Shown: positions 52,770 to 61,433 of the stretch, one piece after another
Layout of the letters: every line of letters begins with the position of its first letter
How positions within the stretch are numbered: position 1 is the stretch's first letter
Assembly: GCF_021168455.1 (NCBI RefSeq)
Contig: NZ_JAJOZR010000010.1
Location: 154,265-218,264 of the forward strand
Source of the DNA: Ferranicluibacter quercicola
GTDB taxonomy: Bacteria > Pseudomonadota > Alphaproteobacteria > Rhizobiales > Rhizobiaceae
Reading direction: 5' to 3'
Length of the DNA stretch: 64,000 bases
Translations under genes and position numbers: made by a program
The notes under the pieces: model-generated
Databases searched by the model: none
What the model was told of the DNA's origin: nothing
The model's input: the letters and a program-made list of their open reading frames with translations, nothing else

Positions 52770-53714
52770 ATGAGGCCAGGACAGCAGAACAAGCGCGGCC
52801 GTGGGCGTAACAACAATAATAACAACAACAATAACAATGGCGGCGGCGGTAACAACAATCATAACCGGAAGGGGCAGAACCCGCTCACCCGGACCTATGA
52901 CAGCTCCGGCCCCGACGTGAAGATCCGCGGCACCGCGCAGCATATCGCCGAGAAGTACACGACGCTCGCGCGGGATGCGCAGAGCTCCGGCGACCGGGTC
53001 ATCGCCGAAAACTATCTTCAGCATGCCGAGCATTACAACCGCATCATCGCAGCCGCACAGGCGCAGATGCAGGAGCGCTTCCAGCGTGACGATCGCCCCT
53101 CCTACGAGGGCAGCGACATCGACGGCAACGACCGTGACGGCATGATGGACGACGATCAGGACCAGGGCTACGACGACCAGCCCGCCATGATGCAGCAGCC
53201 GACACCGCGCCGCGAACAGCCCCGCCAGCAGCAGCCACAGCCGCAGCAGCGGACGGAGCGCACCGAACGGCCGGACCGTCAGGACCGCGCCGAGCGCAAC
53301 GAGCGTCCGGTTCAGGCCGATCGCCCCGAGCGGACGGAACGCGTGGACCGCAACGAGCAGGCGGACCGGCCCGAGCGGACGGAGCCGCGGGCTGAACGGC
53401 CCGAGCGCGCCGAACGTCCGGAGCGTGCCGAACGTGCACCCCGCGCCGAGCGTCAGCCCCGCGCCGAGCGGCCCGTCGCCGTCGAGCATCCCGTTGCCGC
53501 AAAGCCGGAAACCGTCATCGACGGTACGGGCCCTCAGCCGGACATCGAAGGCACGCCCGCCGAGGTCGCCATCGAAGAGGAAGCCGCTGCCGGCCGCACC
53601 CCGCGCCGCCGGGCTGCACCACGTCCCCGTCGCCCGCGCCGTACCGAAGGTGCCGCGGACGAGGGTATCGCCGGCGAACAGCCGGAAGCGCCGGCTCTGG
53701 CCGAATCGGAATAA
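52770..53714 (+). CDS. DUF4167 domain-containing, low-complexity protein
   Basis: About 314 residues. The start MRPGQQNKRGRG, a run of ten Asn (14-23) and Gly/Asn-rich linker lead to the DUF4167 domain proper (about 38-105, NPLTRTYDSSGPDVKIRGTAQHIAEKY, a helical pair). After an acidic stretch, about 150 residues are a charged repeat built from ERPER, DRPER and ERAER-type units, then an Arg/Pro-rich patch (TPRRRAAPRPRRPRR). Such composition suggests an RNA- or ribosome-associated disordered protein; the family is unassigned. ATG 52770 fits the family start; ATG 52731 would add 13 residues. Confidence 0.8.
   Translation: MRPGQQNKRGRGRNNNNNNNNNNGGGGNNNHNRKGQNPLTRTYDSSGPDVKIRGTAQHIAEKYTTLARDAQSSGDRVIAENYLQHAEHYNRIIAAAQAQMQERFQRDDRPSYEGSDIDGNDRDGMMDDDQDQGYDDQPAMMQQPTPRREQPRQQQPQPQQRTERTERPDRQDRAERNERPVQADRPERTERVDRNEQADRPERTEPRAERPERAERPERAERAPRAERQPRAERPVAVEHPVAAKPETVIDGTGPQPDIEGTPAEVAIEEEAAAGRTPRRRAAPRPRRPRRTEGAADEGIAGEQPEAPALAESE
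52809..52838 (+). repeat. AAY trinucleotide run encoding poly-Asn
   Basis: Ten consecutive asparagine codons (a mix of AAC and AAT) in an AT-rich island within a GC-rich gene. The mixed codons mean it is not a perfect microsatellite, but it may still change in copy number. Confidence 0.85.
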
Positions 53715-53740
53715 CCGGTCGCAAGACCTGTGCGATTGGA

Positions 53741-53770
53741 AAGGGCGGCGGCAACGTCGCCCTTTTTTCG
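53741..53770 (+). terminator. Intrinsic terminator after DUF4167 gene
   Basis: AAGGGCG (53741-53747) pairs with CGCCCTT (53758-53764) across a short inner hairpin region, followed by a run of six T. It lies 27 bases after the stop codon. Confidence 0.7.
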
Positions 53771-53779
53771 TGGGCCGTT

Positions 53780-54187
53780 CTATTTCCGCAGATAGCTTTT
53801 TTCGCCGCTGTCGGAGAGGCAGAACCGGCCGCCGCGTGGACCGGTGCAGACTGTGCCGCTGCGGCAGTCGCACGTCGTTGCGTCTGTCGCCGGTGCTGAT
53901 CGGGGTGATGCCCCGAGGAGCCCGAGCGGTCGATAAGTTGCCGAGCAGGAAGCCTTGCTCGCGCTGATCGAGCCATCGCGGCAGATGAAGCGCTCTCCCT
54001 GACAGTAATCGATGCCGCCTTTCCTGCCGCTGCACGGCGTGTTTCCGGCCGCGAATGCCTGGCTGGCGACGAGACTGAAAAGCACGAGGGCCGAGGCAAT
54101 AGCCGGGAGCAAGGACCGGCACGAGGCTGGCAGGTGCGCGGGTGGCATGGATAGGGGGTCCGGGATCGTCGGGTTGCCTTGGGTCAA
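53780..54187 (-). CDS. Small cysteine-rich secreted protein
   Basis: A 135-residue exported protein, not recognised. A long polar n-region, a hydrophobic core (about 28-42, LPAIASALVLFSLVA) and cleavage near AFAAG (about 46) are visible. The mature part has eight cysteines (52, 62, 69, 81, 106, 108, 114, 123), enough for four disulfides, in a Gly/Ser-rich frame. TTG at 54187 is chosen because AAGGAGAG lies just before it; an ATG 13 codons on would also leave the signal intact. It converges on the DUF4167 terminator. Confidence 0.65.
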   Translation of the reverse strand: MTQGNPTIPDPLSMPPAHLPASCRSLLPAIASALVLFSLVASQAFAAGNTPCSGRKGGIDYCQGERFICRDGSISASKASCSATYRPLGLLGASPRSAPATDATTCDCRSGTVCTGPRGGRFCLSDSGEKSYLRK

Positions 54188-54321
54188 GGCTCTCCTTCGA
54201 CGTTGGGTATTCCGAAGCGTTTGTCAATTCTTACAAATAGGATGCAAGCTGTCTGAAACGTCGTCACAGCGACGCGAATGGGGATATGGTCACGCTTCAT
54301 CGTGAGGGGAGGGGACCGGCC

Positions 54322-55854
54322 ATGGCTGGGAATGACGAGACCTGGAAGATCCTGCATTCGCGGTCTCTGATCCGCGATCGGCATATCGATGTCCGTGCGG
54401 ATGCCTGCGAGACACCGTCCGGGCTGCGCATCGACCCTTATTATGTGCTGACCTATCCCGACTGGGTCGTCGTCGTCGCGATCACACCGGACAGGCAGAT
54501 GGTGCTGGTCCGCCAGTATCGGCATGCTGCGGGCAAGGTTTTGTTGGAAGCGCCAGCCGGCAGCATGGAGGCGAGCGATGTCGATCCAGAGGCCGCGGCG
54601 CGGCGGGAGCTTTTGGAGGAGACCGGCTATCGCTGCGAGCAGATGGAATGGTTGAGTTCGCTCTATCCCAATCCCTCGATGCAGACGAACCGCGTGCATG
54701 CGTTTCTCGCTCGCGACGTCGTCCGCGTGGCCGAGCAACAGCTCGATCCGGAAGAGAATGGGCTGACGGTCGAGCTTCTGCCGATCGAAACGGTGCTTGC
54801 TGGTTTGGGCACCGGACTGATTGGCCAGTCGATGCATGTTGCCGCGATCCTTCAGGCCATGACCGTGCTGCCTGTGTTGAAGCCGGTGGCGGAACGTGAT
54901 GCTACGTCTCGCTCCGGCGGATCGCCTGTGCCGCCGTTTTCCCGACCTGCAAGGCTCGGAGACCGGGAGACCTTGCCGGGTGGCGATGGGATGAGGGTTT
55001 TTGGTGTGGATTTCACCTCCGCTCCCTCACGGCAAAAGCCGATCACCTGCGTGCAATGCCGACTGGATGGCGGGACGTTGCGGTTCGTGGAAATGCATCG
55101 CTGGACGAGTTTCGATGGGTTCACCGGTTTTCTGGCCTCGTCGGGCCCGTGGATTGCCGGGCTCGACTTTCCTTTCGGGCAGTCGCGCCGGTTCATCGAG
55201 ACGATCGGCTGGCCTTCGTCGTGGGAAGGCAGCGTCCGGCACGTCGCCGGGCTGACGCGTGCGCAGTTCTACGAGGCTTTGACGCAGTACCGTCTGCCGC
55301 GCGCGCCGGGCGACAAGGAGCACCAGCGGTTCATCGACAAGAGCACAGGCGGCATCAGCCCGCAGAAGCTGCATGGCGTTCCGGTCGGTCTGATGTTTTA
55401 CGAGGGCGCGCGCCGGCTGCTCGAATCCGATGTGCATCTGCCGCTTCTGCGGGCGGGCGACCCGAGCCGCGTGGTGGTGGAGGCCTATCCCGGCGTCATG
55501 GCGCGGCGGCTGATCGGGCGGCGATCCTATAAGAACGACACGCGCAGCCTGCAGACGGCCGCGCATCTGTCGGCGCGCCTCGACCTGTTCGACCGTCTCT
55601 GCGATCCCGTGTCCGATCATTCCCTGTCCGGCTTGCGGATCGAGGCACCGCGATCGCTGGCCGAAGATCCGAGCGGGGATGCGCTGGATGCGCTCCTGTG
55701 TGCGGTTCAGGCAGGCTGGGCCTACGGGCAGAGAGAGGTCGGTTTCGGCATTCCGCCGCATGCCGATCCGCTCGAAGGCTGGATCGTCGATCCCGCGCTT
55801 TTGCACCTGTTCGATCAGGGTGGAACAATCTCGCAGCAAAGCGACATGACGTGA
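54322..55854 (+). CDS. Nudix hydrolase domain fused in frame to a DUF429 domain
   Basis: A 510-residue single reading frame made of two families normally found apart. Residues 1-190 form a Nudix hydrolase of ADP-ribose pyrophosphatase type (VLVRQYRHAAGKVLLEAPAG, then a Nudix box at 80-103 ending RRELLEETGY; by count it has one extra residue against the consensus and lacks the first Glu). Residues 191-223 are a Ser/Pro/Gly linker. From Met224 (ATG at 54991) a DUF429 domain starts as stand-alone members do, MRVFGVDFTSAPS, with WIAGLDFPFGQS, VVVEAYPGVMARRL and DALDALLCAVQAGWA; DUF429 is predicted RNase H-like. ATG 54322 has GGAGGGGA seven bases upstream. The weak ribosome site before 54991 leaves open a second product. 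Confidence 0.78.
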   Translation: MAGNDETWKILHSRSLIRDRHIDVRADACETPSGLRIDPYYVLTYPDWVVVVAITPDRQMVLVRQYRHAAGKVLLEAPAGSMEASDVDPEAAARRELLEETGYRCEQMEWLSSLYPNPSMQTNRVHAFLARDVVRVAEQQLDPEENGLTVELLPIETVLAGLGTGLIGQSMHVAAILQAMTVLPVLKPVAERDATSRSGGSPVPPFSRPARLGDRETLPGGDGMRVFGVDFTSAPSRQKPITCVQCRLDGGTLRFVEMHRWTSFDGFTGFLASSGPWIAGLDFPFGQSRRFIETIGWPSSWEGSVRHVAGLTRAQFYEALTQYRLPRAPGDKEHQRFIDKSTGGISPQKLHGVPVGLMFYEGARRLLESDVHLPLLRAGDPSRVVVEAYPGVMARRLIGRRSYKNDTRSLQTAAHLSARLDLFDRLCDPVSDHSLSGLRIEAPRSLAEDPSGDALDALLCAVQAGWAYGQREVGFGIPPHADPLEGWIVDPALLHLFDQGGTISQQSDMT

Positions 55855-55862
55855 TGTCTGCT

Positions 55863-55893
55863 CTTTAATTCGGCAAAAACGCCTCCCATATCT
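55863..55893 (+). promoter_or_regulatory. Candidate heat-shock (RpoH-type) promoter of clpB
   Basis: CTTT at 55863-55866 is followed by 18 bases and CCCATATCT at 55885-55893. The -10 agrees with the C-rich CCCATAT type used by RpoH, while the -35 is one base off the CTTG of alphaproteobacterial sites. It lies about 130 bases before the clpB start. Confidence 0.4.
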
Positions 55894-56022
55894 CCTATCG
55901 AAGCGGGAAGATGCTGCGATCCGCAGCGTCCCTTCCGCGATACCGGGCTTGCCGATTTCGGGAGCCCGATCCCAACCGCCGGGGCGTGCCGCATGGGCGT
56001 TCCGGTTCCAAGGAGGTAGACG

Positions 56023-58629
56023 ATGGATATCGAGAAATATTCGGAACGCGTGCGCGGTTTCCTGCAATCGGCGCAGACCTATGCGCTGTCGGCGGGGCAT
56101 CCCCAGTTCACGCCCGAGCATGTGCTGAAAGTGCTGCTCGACGACGATCAGGGCATGGCAGCCTCGCTGATCGAGCGCGCCGGCGGCCGGGCGAAGGACG
56201 CCAAGCTCGCCAATGATGCGGCCCTTGCCAAGCTGCCGAAAGTGTCCGGTGGAAACGGCGGCATCGCGCTGTCCCAGCCGCTCGCCAAGGTTTTCACGAC
56301 CGCCGAAGAGGCTGCGAAAAAGGCAGGCGACAGTTTCGTCACCGTCGAGCGCCTGTTGCTGGCGCTGGCTGTGGAAACATCGGCCTCGACCGCACAAACC
56401 CTTTCGAAGGCTGGCGTCACCGCGGCCCGGCTGAACCAGGCGATCAACGAGATCCGCAAGGGCCGCACCGCCGATGGCGCCAATGCCGAGGCCGGCTTCG
56501 ACGCGCTGAAGAAATATGCGCGCGACCTGACCGCGGATGCGCGCGACGGCAAGCTCGATCCGGTGATCGGTCGCGACGACGAGATCCGCCGCACGATCCA
56601 GGTGCTTTCGCGCCGCACGAAGAACAATCCGGTGCTGATCGGCGAACCCGGCGTGGGCAAGACGGCCATTGCCGAAGGGCTTGCCTTGCGCATCGTCAAT
56701 GGCGATGTGCCGGAGAGCCTGAAGGACAAGCGGCTGATGGCGCTCGACATGGGCGCACTGATCGCCGGTGCCAAATTCCGCGGTGAGTTCGAGGAGCGGC
56801 TGAAGGCCATTCTTTCGGAAGTTCAGGCGGATGCCGGCGAGATCATCCTGTTCATCGATGAGATGCACACGCTGGTGGGTGCCGGCAAGGCCGACGGCGC
56901 GATGGACGCCTCCAACCTCCTGAAGCCGGCGCTGGCGCGCGGCGAGCTGCACTGCGTCGGCGCGACCACGCTGGACGAGTACCGCAAACACGTCGAAAAA
57001 GATGCGGCGCTTGCCCGCCGGTTCCAGCCGGTCATGGTGAACGAGCCGGATGTCGAGGACACCATCTCGATCCTGCGTGGTCTGAAGGAAAAGTACGAGC
57101 AGCACCACAAGGTGCGGATCTCGGACGCGGCGCTCGTCGCGGCTGCAACCCTGTCGAACCGCTACATCACCGACCGTTTCCTGCCCGACAAGGCCATCGA
57201 CCTAATGGACGAGGCCGCATCGCGGCTGCGGATGCAGGTGGACAGCAAGCCGGAGGAACTGGACGAACTCGACCGCCGCATCATGCAGCTGAAGATCGAG
57301 CGTGAGGCCCTGAAGAAGGAAACCGACCGCGCGTCCAAGGACCGGCTGGAGAAGCTGGAACTGGACCTGACCGGGCTCGAAGAGCAGGCCGATGCGCTGA
57401 CCGCGCGCTGGCAGTCGGAAAAGTCGAAGCTCGGGCTCGCCGCCGATCTCAAGCGGCAGCTGGACGAAGCCCGCAACGAACTGGCCATTGCCCAGCGCAA
57501 GGGTGAGTTCCAGCGGGCGGGCGAGCTTGCCTATGGCGAGATCCCGAAGCTCGAAAAGGCGTTGCAGGAGTCCGAGGCGCAGGACGGCTCCGCCGCATCC
57601 ATGGTTCAGGAGGTGGTGACGCCGGACAATATCGCGCACATCGTTTCCCGCTGGACCGGGATACCGGTCGACAAGATGCTGGAAGGCGAACGCGACAAGC
57701 TGCTGCGCATGGAAGACGAGCTGGCCAAGTGGGTCGTGGGGCAGGGGGATGCGGTTCAGGCCGTGTCGCGTGCCGTGCGCCGCTCGCGCGCCGGACTGCA
57801 GGATCCGAACCGGCCGATCGGCTCGTTCATCTTCCTCGGGCCGACCGGCGTCGGCAAGACGGAGCTGACCAAGGCGCTCGCGCGCTTCCTCTTCGATGAC
57901 GACACGGCGCTCGTGCGCATGGATATGTCGGAATATATGGAGAAGCACTCCGTTGCCCGGCTGATCGGTGCACCTCCGGGCTATGTCGGCTATGAGGAAG
58001 GCGGTTCGCTGACGGAAGCCGTGCGGCGCAAGCCCTATCAGGTCGTGCTGTTCGACGAGATCGAGAAAGCGCATCCCGACGTCTTCAACGTGCTGCTGCA
58101 GGTGCTGGACGACGGGCGTCTGACCGACGGCCAGGGCCGGACGGTGGATTTCCGCAACACGATGATCATCATGACATCGAACCTCGGTGCGGAATACCTG
58201 ACGGGTCTTGCCGAAGGCGAGGATACCGACAGCGTGCGCGAGCAGGTCATGGGCGTGGTGCGATCGGCCTTCCGGCCGGAGTTCCTCAACCGCGTCGACG
58301 AGATCATCCTGTTCCACCGCCTGAAGCGCGGCGAGATGGGCGCGATCGTCGATATCCAGCTCGAGCGGCTGAAAACGCTGCTGGCCGATCGCAAGATCAC
58401 GCTGGAACTGGACGGCGACGCCCGGCACTGGCTCGCGGAGCGCGGCTACGATCCGGTCTATGGCGCACGCCCGCTGAAGCGGACGATCCAGCGCTATGTG
58501 CAGGATCCGCTCGCCGAGAAGATTCTGTCCGGGGACATTCCGGACGGCTCCGTGATCACGGTGCTGGAAGGGTCCGACCGGCTGAACTTCAAACTGCGCG
58601 GTACGGGCGAAGACCGCGTTGCGGCCTGA
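56023..58629 (+). CDS. clpB: ATP-dependent chaperone ClpB
   Basis: An 868-residue AAA+ disaggregase that works with DnaK. An N-terminal Clp domain (1-145), first nucleotide domain with Walker A GEPGVGKT at 207-214, the coiled-coil middle domain (about 400-525), and the second nucleotide domain with GPTGVGKT at 606-613. The C-terminal helix-bundle is intact. ClpX-type zinc or ClpP-binding loops are missing, as expected. AAGGAGG directly upstream of ATG 56023 confirms the start. Confidence 0.96.
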   Translation: MDIEKYSERVRGFLQSAQTYALSAGHPQFTPEHVLKVLLDDDQGMAASLIERAGGRAKDAKLANDAALAKLPKVSGGNGGIALSQPLAKVFTTAEEAAKKAGDSFVTVERLLLALAVETSASTAQTLSKAGVTAARLNQAINEIRKGRTADGANAEAGFDALKKYARDLTADARDGKLDPVIGRDDEIRRTIQVLSRRTKNNPVLIGEPGVGKTAIAEGLALRIVNGDVPESLKDKRLMALDMGALIAGAKFRGEFEERLKAILSEVQADAGEIILFIDEMHTLVGAGKADGAMDASNLLKPALARGELHCVGATTLDEYRKHVEKDAALARRFQPVMVNEPDVEDTISILRGLKEKYEQHHKVRISDAALVAAATLSNRYITDRFLPDKAIDLMDEAASRLRMQVDSKPEELDELDRRIMQLKIEREALKKETDRASKDRLEKLELDLTGLEEQADALTARWQSEKSKLGLAADLKRQLDEARNELAIAQRKGEFQRAGELAYGEIPKLEKALQESEAQDGSAASMVQEVVTPDNIAHIVSRWTGIPVDKMLEGERDKLLRMEDELAKWVVGQGDAVQAVSRAVRRSRAGLQDPNRPIGSFIFLGPTGVGKTELTKALARFLFDDDTALVRMDMSEYMEKHSVARLIGAPPGYVGYEEGGSLTEAVRRKPYQVVLFDEIEKAHPDVFNVLLQVLDDGRLTDGQGRTVDFRNTMIIMTSNLGAEYLTGLAEGEDTDSVREQVMGVVRSAFRPEFLNRVDEIILFHRLKRGEMGAIVDIQLERLKTLLADRKITLELDGDARHWLAERGYDPVYGARPLKRTIQRYVQDPLAEKILSGDIPDGSVITVLEGSDRLNFKLRGTGEDRVAA

Positions 58630-58653
58630 TCGCCCCTCGCGATCCGAGATATC

Positions 58654-58684
58654 AGCCTCCCCGGGAAACCGGGGAGGCTTTTTC
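58654..58684 (+). terminator. Intrinsic terminator after clpB
   Basis: AGCCTCCCCGG (58654-58664) pairs perfectly with CCGGGGAGGCT (58669-58679) around a GAAA loop, then TTTT. 25 bases after the clpB stop. Confidence 0.88.
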
Positions 58685-58799
58685 GTGTCAGGGACTTATA
58701 CCCAGGCGTCGCTGACAGGTTTCTCATGCCGACACCTGGTATTAATCGCCCGGTAAGCCGGATGGGTGACAAATGCGGCGAGGCGAACAGAGGCGTGAT

Positions 58800-59579
58800 A
58801 TGGCGGAGATGAAGCGAGCGGGTCGGGTGGTCGTGGTCACGGCCGGCGGACGCAACCCGCAGATCCTGATCAACGCGCTCGCCCATCACTTTTCCGAGGT
58901 CGTGGTTCTCATGGAGCCGGCGGAATCCAAGGGCATCTTCGTCAGGCGGCGCGCCCGCAAGCTCGGATGGCCGATGGCGCTCGGGCAGCTCGCGACCATG
59001 ATCGCCTCCAAATTCGGCAAGCGTTTCACCAAACGTCGTGCGCGGGAAATTCTCGCGGCCTATGGCGTTTCGGATGCGCCGAATGCCGATGCCAGAACGG
59101 TGCCGATTCCGTCGATCAATACGCCGGAAGCGCTTCACACCTTGACCGAGCTCTCGCCGGATGTCGTGTTTCTCGTGTCGTGCCGCATGCTGTCGGCTAC
59201 GACACTGTCGGCGATATCCTGCCCCGTCATCAATTTCCATGCGGGCATCAATCCGCGATATCGCGGCCTGATGGGCGGTTACTGGGCGCGGGTGAACCGG
59301 GATGAGGAGAATTTCGGTGCGACGGTGCATCTGGTCGATGCCGGCGTCGATACCGGCGATATTCTCTATCAGACGCGCATGACGCCCGACACAGCCGATA
59401 CGATGCACACCTATCCGCTGCTGCAGACGGCAGCAGCAACCGATATCGCGGTTCGGGCCGTCGAGGATGCGCTGGCCGGCACGCTTCGGCCGATGGCGGT
59501 CGCGGGCCCGTCGCAGCAATGGTATCACCCGCCCGTCTGGACATGGATCTGGACCGGGCTGTCGCGCGGCATCTGGTAA
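58800..59579 (+). CDS. Formyltransferase-family protein
   Basis: A 259-residue protein with the formyltransferase fold. The catalytic triad of the family is kept: Asn145 and His147 in CPVINFHAGINPRYRG and Asp184 in HLVDAGVDTGDIL. The N-terminal half (VVVVTAGGRNPQILINALAHHF) is a Rossmann-like domain. It is not a typical Fmt or PurN, and has no tRNA-binding domain; the substrate is unknown. ATG at 58800 has AGAGG about five bases upstream. It lies 149 bases before the MTHFR-C gene on the same strand, so a folate link is plausible. Confidence 0.82.
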   Translation: MAEMKRAGRVVVVTAGGRNPQILINALAHHFSEVVVLMEPAESKGIFVRRRARKLGWPMALGQLATMIASKFGKRFTKRRAREILAAYGVSDAPNADARTVPIPSINTPEALHTLTELSPDVVFLVSCRMLSATTLSAISCPVINFHAGINPRYRGLMGGYWARVNRDEENFGATVHLVDAGVDTGDILYQTRMTPDTADTMHTYPLLQTAAATDIAVRAVEDALAGTLRPMAVAGPSQQWYHPPVWTWIWTGLSRGIW

Positions 59580-59728
59580 GCCGTATCGGCACACGTCGCT
59601 TTCGCCATGCCGGCGTGTCGTGCAAGGATGCGCGACGGGTCGAAAAGACGCGCAAGCTTCTGCCGGATGATGGGCACGGCAATGTAGATGACAATGGGCA
59701 CGGCGGGACCGACACAAGGCGGATATAG

Positions 59729-60346
59729 ATGACGAAACCTTCGGCCTCCGATCTCGCGCCTGCGCCCAAACCCGACAAGGGCAATGCGCAGGCCGGCCGC
59801 AAGGCCGCGACCGGCGCCTATACGCCCGCCAGCGTCTCGCCTAACCGACGGGGGCAGCGCAGTTTTGCGATCCGCCTCTGGTCGGTGCGGCATTCGCGAC
59901 TGCTGGAATGGGTCTATCACCGCTTCGCGTCGGTGTTTCTGGCGCTGCATCCGCTCTGGCGGGCGATCGGCTACGCTAGAGCCGAGGCGCCGGTGACCGC
60001 GGTCGAGCGCGGGGTGAAGGGTCTGCTCTTCGACTGTCGCATGTGCGGCCAATGCATTTTGTCGTCCACCGGCATGTCCTGCCCCATGAACTGCCCGAAA
60101 CAATTGCGCAACGGCCCCTGCGGCGGCGTGCGCGCCAACGGACATTGCGAAGTGGAACCCGATATGCCCTGCGTCTGGGTCAAGGCCTGGGAAGGTTCTC
60201 GCCAGATGGAAAACGGCGACGCGATCCTGGCCGTGCAGCCGCCGGTGAATCAGTCGTTGCGCGAGACCTCCTCCTGGCTGCGGGTGACGGCCGCCGCGGC
60301 GCAGGCGCGGGATAGCGAGACTGTCGCCTCGGGACGTCCGACATGA
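59729..60346 (+). CDS. Methylenetetrahydrofolate reductase C-terminal domain protein
   Basis: A 205-residue protein with a disordered start (1-45) and a cysteine-rich MTHFR-C domain: Cys103, 106, 109, 118, 122, 131, 140 and 148 in the region FDCRMCGQCILSSTGMSCPM to MPCVW. The spacing looks suited to an iron-sulfur or zinc site. In rhizobia and acetogens this piece sits beside a MetF-like protein and serves as its partner. Its stop overlaps the metF-like ATG by four bases. AAGGCGG precedes its ATG. Confidence 0.87.
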   Translation: MTKPSASDLAPAPKPDKGNAQAGRKAATGAYTPASVSPNRRGQRSFAIRLWSVRHSRLLEWVYHRFASVFLALHPLWRAIGYARAEAPVTAVERGVKGLLFDCRMCGQCILSSTGMSCPMNCPKQLRNGPCGGVRANGHCEVEPDMPCVWVKAWEGSRQMENGDAILAVQPPVNQSLRETSSWLRVTAAAAQARDSETVASGRPT

Positions 60347-61410
60347 GCGGCCTCCCAAGTGACCTCCTGCCCGGACATTCCTCGCGCGGACGGCTGGAGC
60401 AGGTGCTTCGCCGCGGCGAGTTCGCTGTGACGGCCGAATTGAACCCGCCCGACAGTGCCGATCCGGAAGAGGTCTATGCCCGGGCCGCCGTGTTCGAGGG
60501 CTGGGTGGATGGCATCAACGCGGTCGATGCGTCGGGCGCCAATTGCCATATGTCGTCTGTCGGCATCTGCGCGCTTCTGACGCGCATGGGTTATGCGCCG
60601 ATCATGCAGATCTCCTGCCGCGACCGGAACCGGATCGCCATTCAGGGCGATGTGCTGGGTGCGGCCGCCATGGGCGTGGCGAACATTCTGTGCCTGACCG
60701 GCGACGGCGTGCAGGCCGGCGACCAGCCGGGGGCGAAACCCGTCTTCGATCTCGACTGCATGTCGCTGCTCGAAACGGTGCGGATCATGCGGGATCACGC
60801 CAAGTTTCTCTCCGGTCGCAAGCTAACGGCTCCGCCGCGCGTCTTTCTCGGCGCCGCCATCAATCCCTTCGCGCCGCCCTATGATTTCCGTCCGTACCGG
60901 CTTGCCAAGAAGATCGAGGCAGGGGCCCAGTTCGTGCAGAGCCAGTATTGTTTCGACGTGCCCATGTTCCGCGCCTACATGGACAAGGTGCGCGATCTCG
61001 GCCTGCACGAGCACTGCCATATTCTCGTCGGCGTCGGCCCGATGGCGTCGGCCCGCACGGCCCGCTGGATCCGCTCCAACGTGCCGGGCGTCCATATTCC
61101 CGATGCCATCATCGCCCGGCTGGAAGGTGCTGCCGACCAGAAGAAGGAAGGCAAGCAGATCTGCATCGATATCATCAACGAGGTGAAGGAGATCAAAGGC
61201 GTCTCCGGTATCCACGTGATGGCCTATCGGCAGGAAGAATATGTCGCGGAAATCGTTCATGACTCCGGCGTGCTGAAGGGCCGCAGACCGTGGCGGCGCG
61301 AGCAGGACCCGGCGGATGCCGGCGTTGCCGAGCGCCTCGATGCGGCCCGCGACGGCGAGATGCAGGATCAGGAGAGCCTTGCGGAGACGGCGGCGAAGCG
61401 GCCGCACTGA
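60343..61410 (+). CDS. Methylenetetrahydrofolate reductase-like protein
   Basis: A 355-residue TIM-barrel flavoprotein of the MTHFR family, expected to interconvert methylene- and methyl-tetrahydrofolate. FAVTAELNPPDSADPEEVYARA (about 27-48) matches the MetF N-terminus, with the catalytic Glu in AEL; NILCLTGDGVQAGDQPGAKP (about 113-132) is the flavin/folate loop. The C-terminal 45 residues are extra and charged. With the MTHFR-C partner it likely works in a one-carbon pathway; it may be distinct from the methionine-pathway metF. Translationally coupled to the gene before it. Confidence 0.88.
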   Translation: MSGLPSDLLPGHSSRGRLEQVLRRGEFAVTAELNPPDSADPEEVYARAAVFEGWVDGINAVDASGANCHMSSVGICALLTRMGYAPIMQISCRDRNRIAIQGDVLGAAAMGVANILCLTGDGVQAGDQPGAKPVFDLDCMSLLETVRIMRDHAKFLSGRKLTAPPRVFLGAAINPFAPPYDFRPYRLAKKIEAGAQFVQSQYCFDVPMFRAYMDKVRDLGLHEHCHILVGVGPMASARTARWIRSNVPGVHIPDAIIARLEGAADQKKEGKQICIDIINEVKEIKGVSGIHVMAYRQEEYVAEIVHDSGVLKGRRPWRREQDPADAGVAERLDAARDGEMQDQESLAETAAKRPH

Positions 61411-61433
61411 ACGCGTCCCGACGGGATCGAAGA

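Noticed and set aside
52809..52838. Possible CRISPR-like or satellite array
   Set aside because: It is just a run of asparagine codons inside a gene; there are no spacers or repeated units. No CRISPR array was seen anywhere in the window.
52668..54227. 519-codon minus-strand frame over DUF4167 and the secreted protein
   Set aside because: It mirrors the repeats of DUF4167 and shares no features with a real protein; only the 54187-53780 part in another frame is credible.
55027..57108. 693-codon minus-strand frame across the fusion gene and clpB
   Set aside because: No domain, spans two real genes and the clpB promoter.
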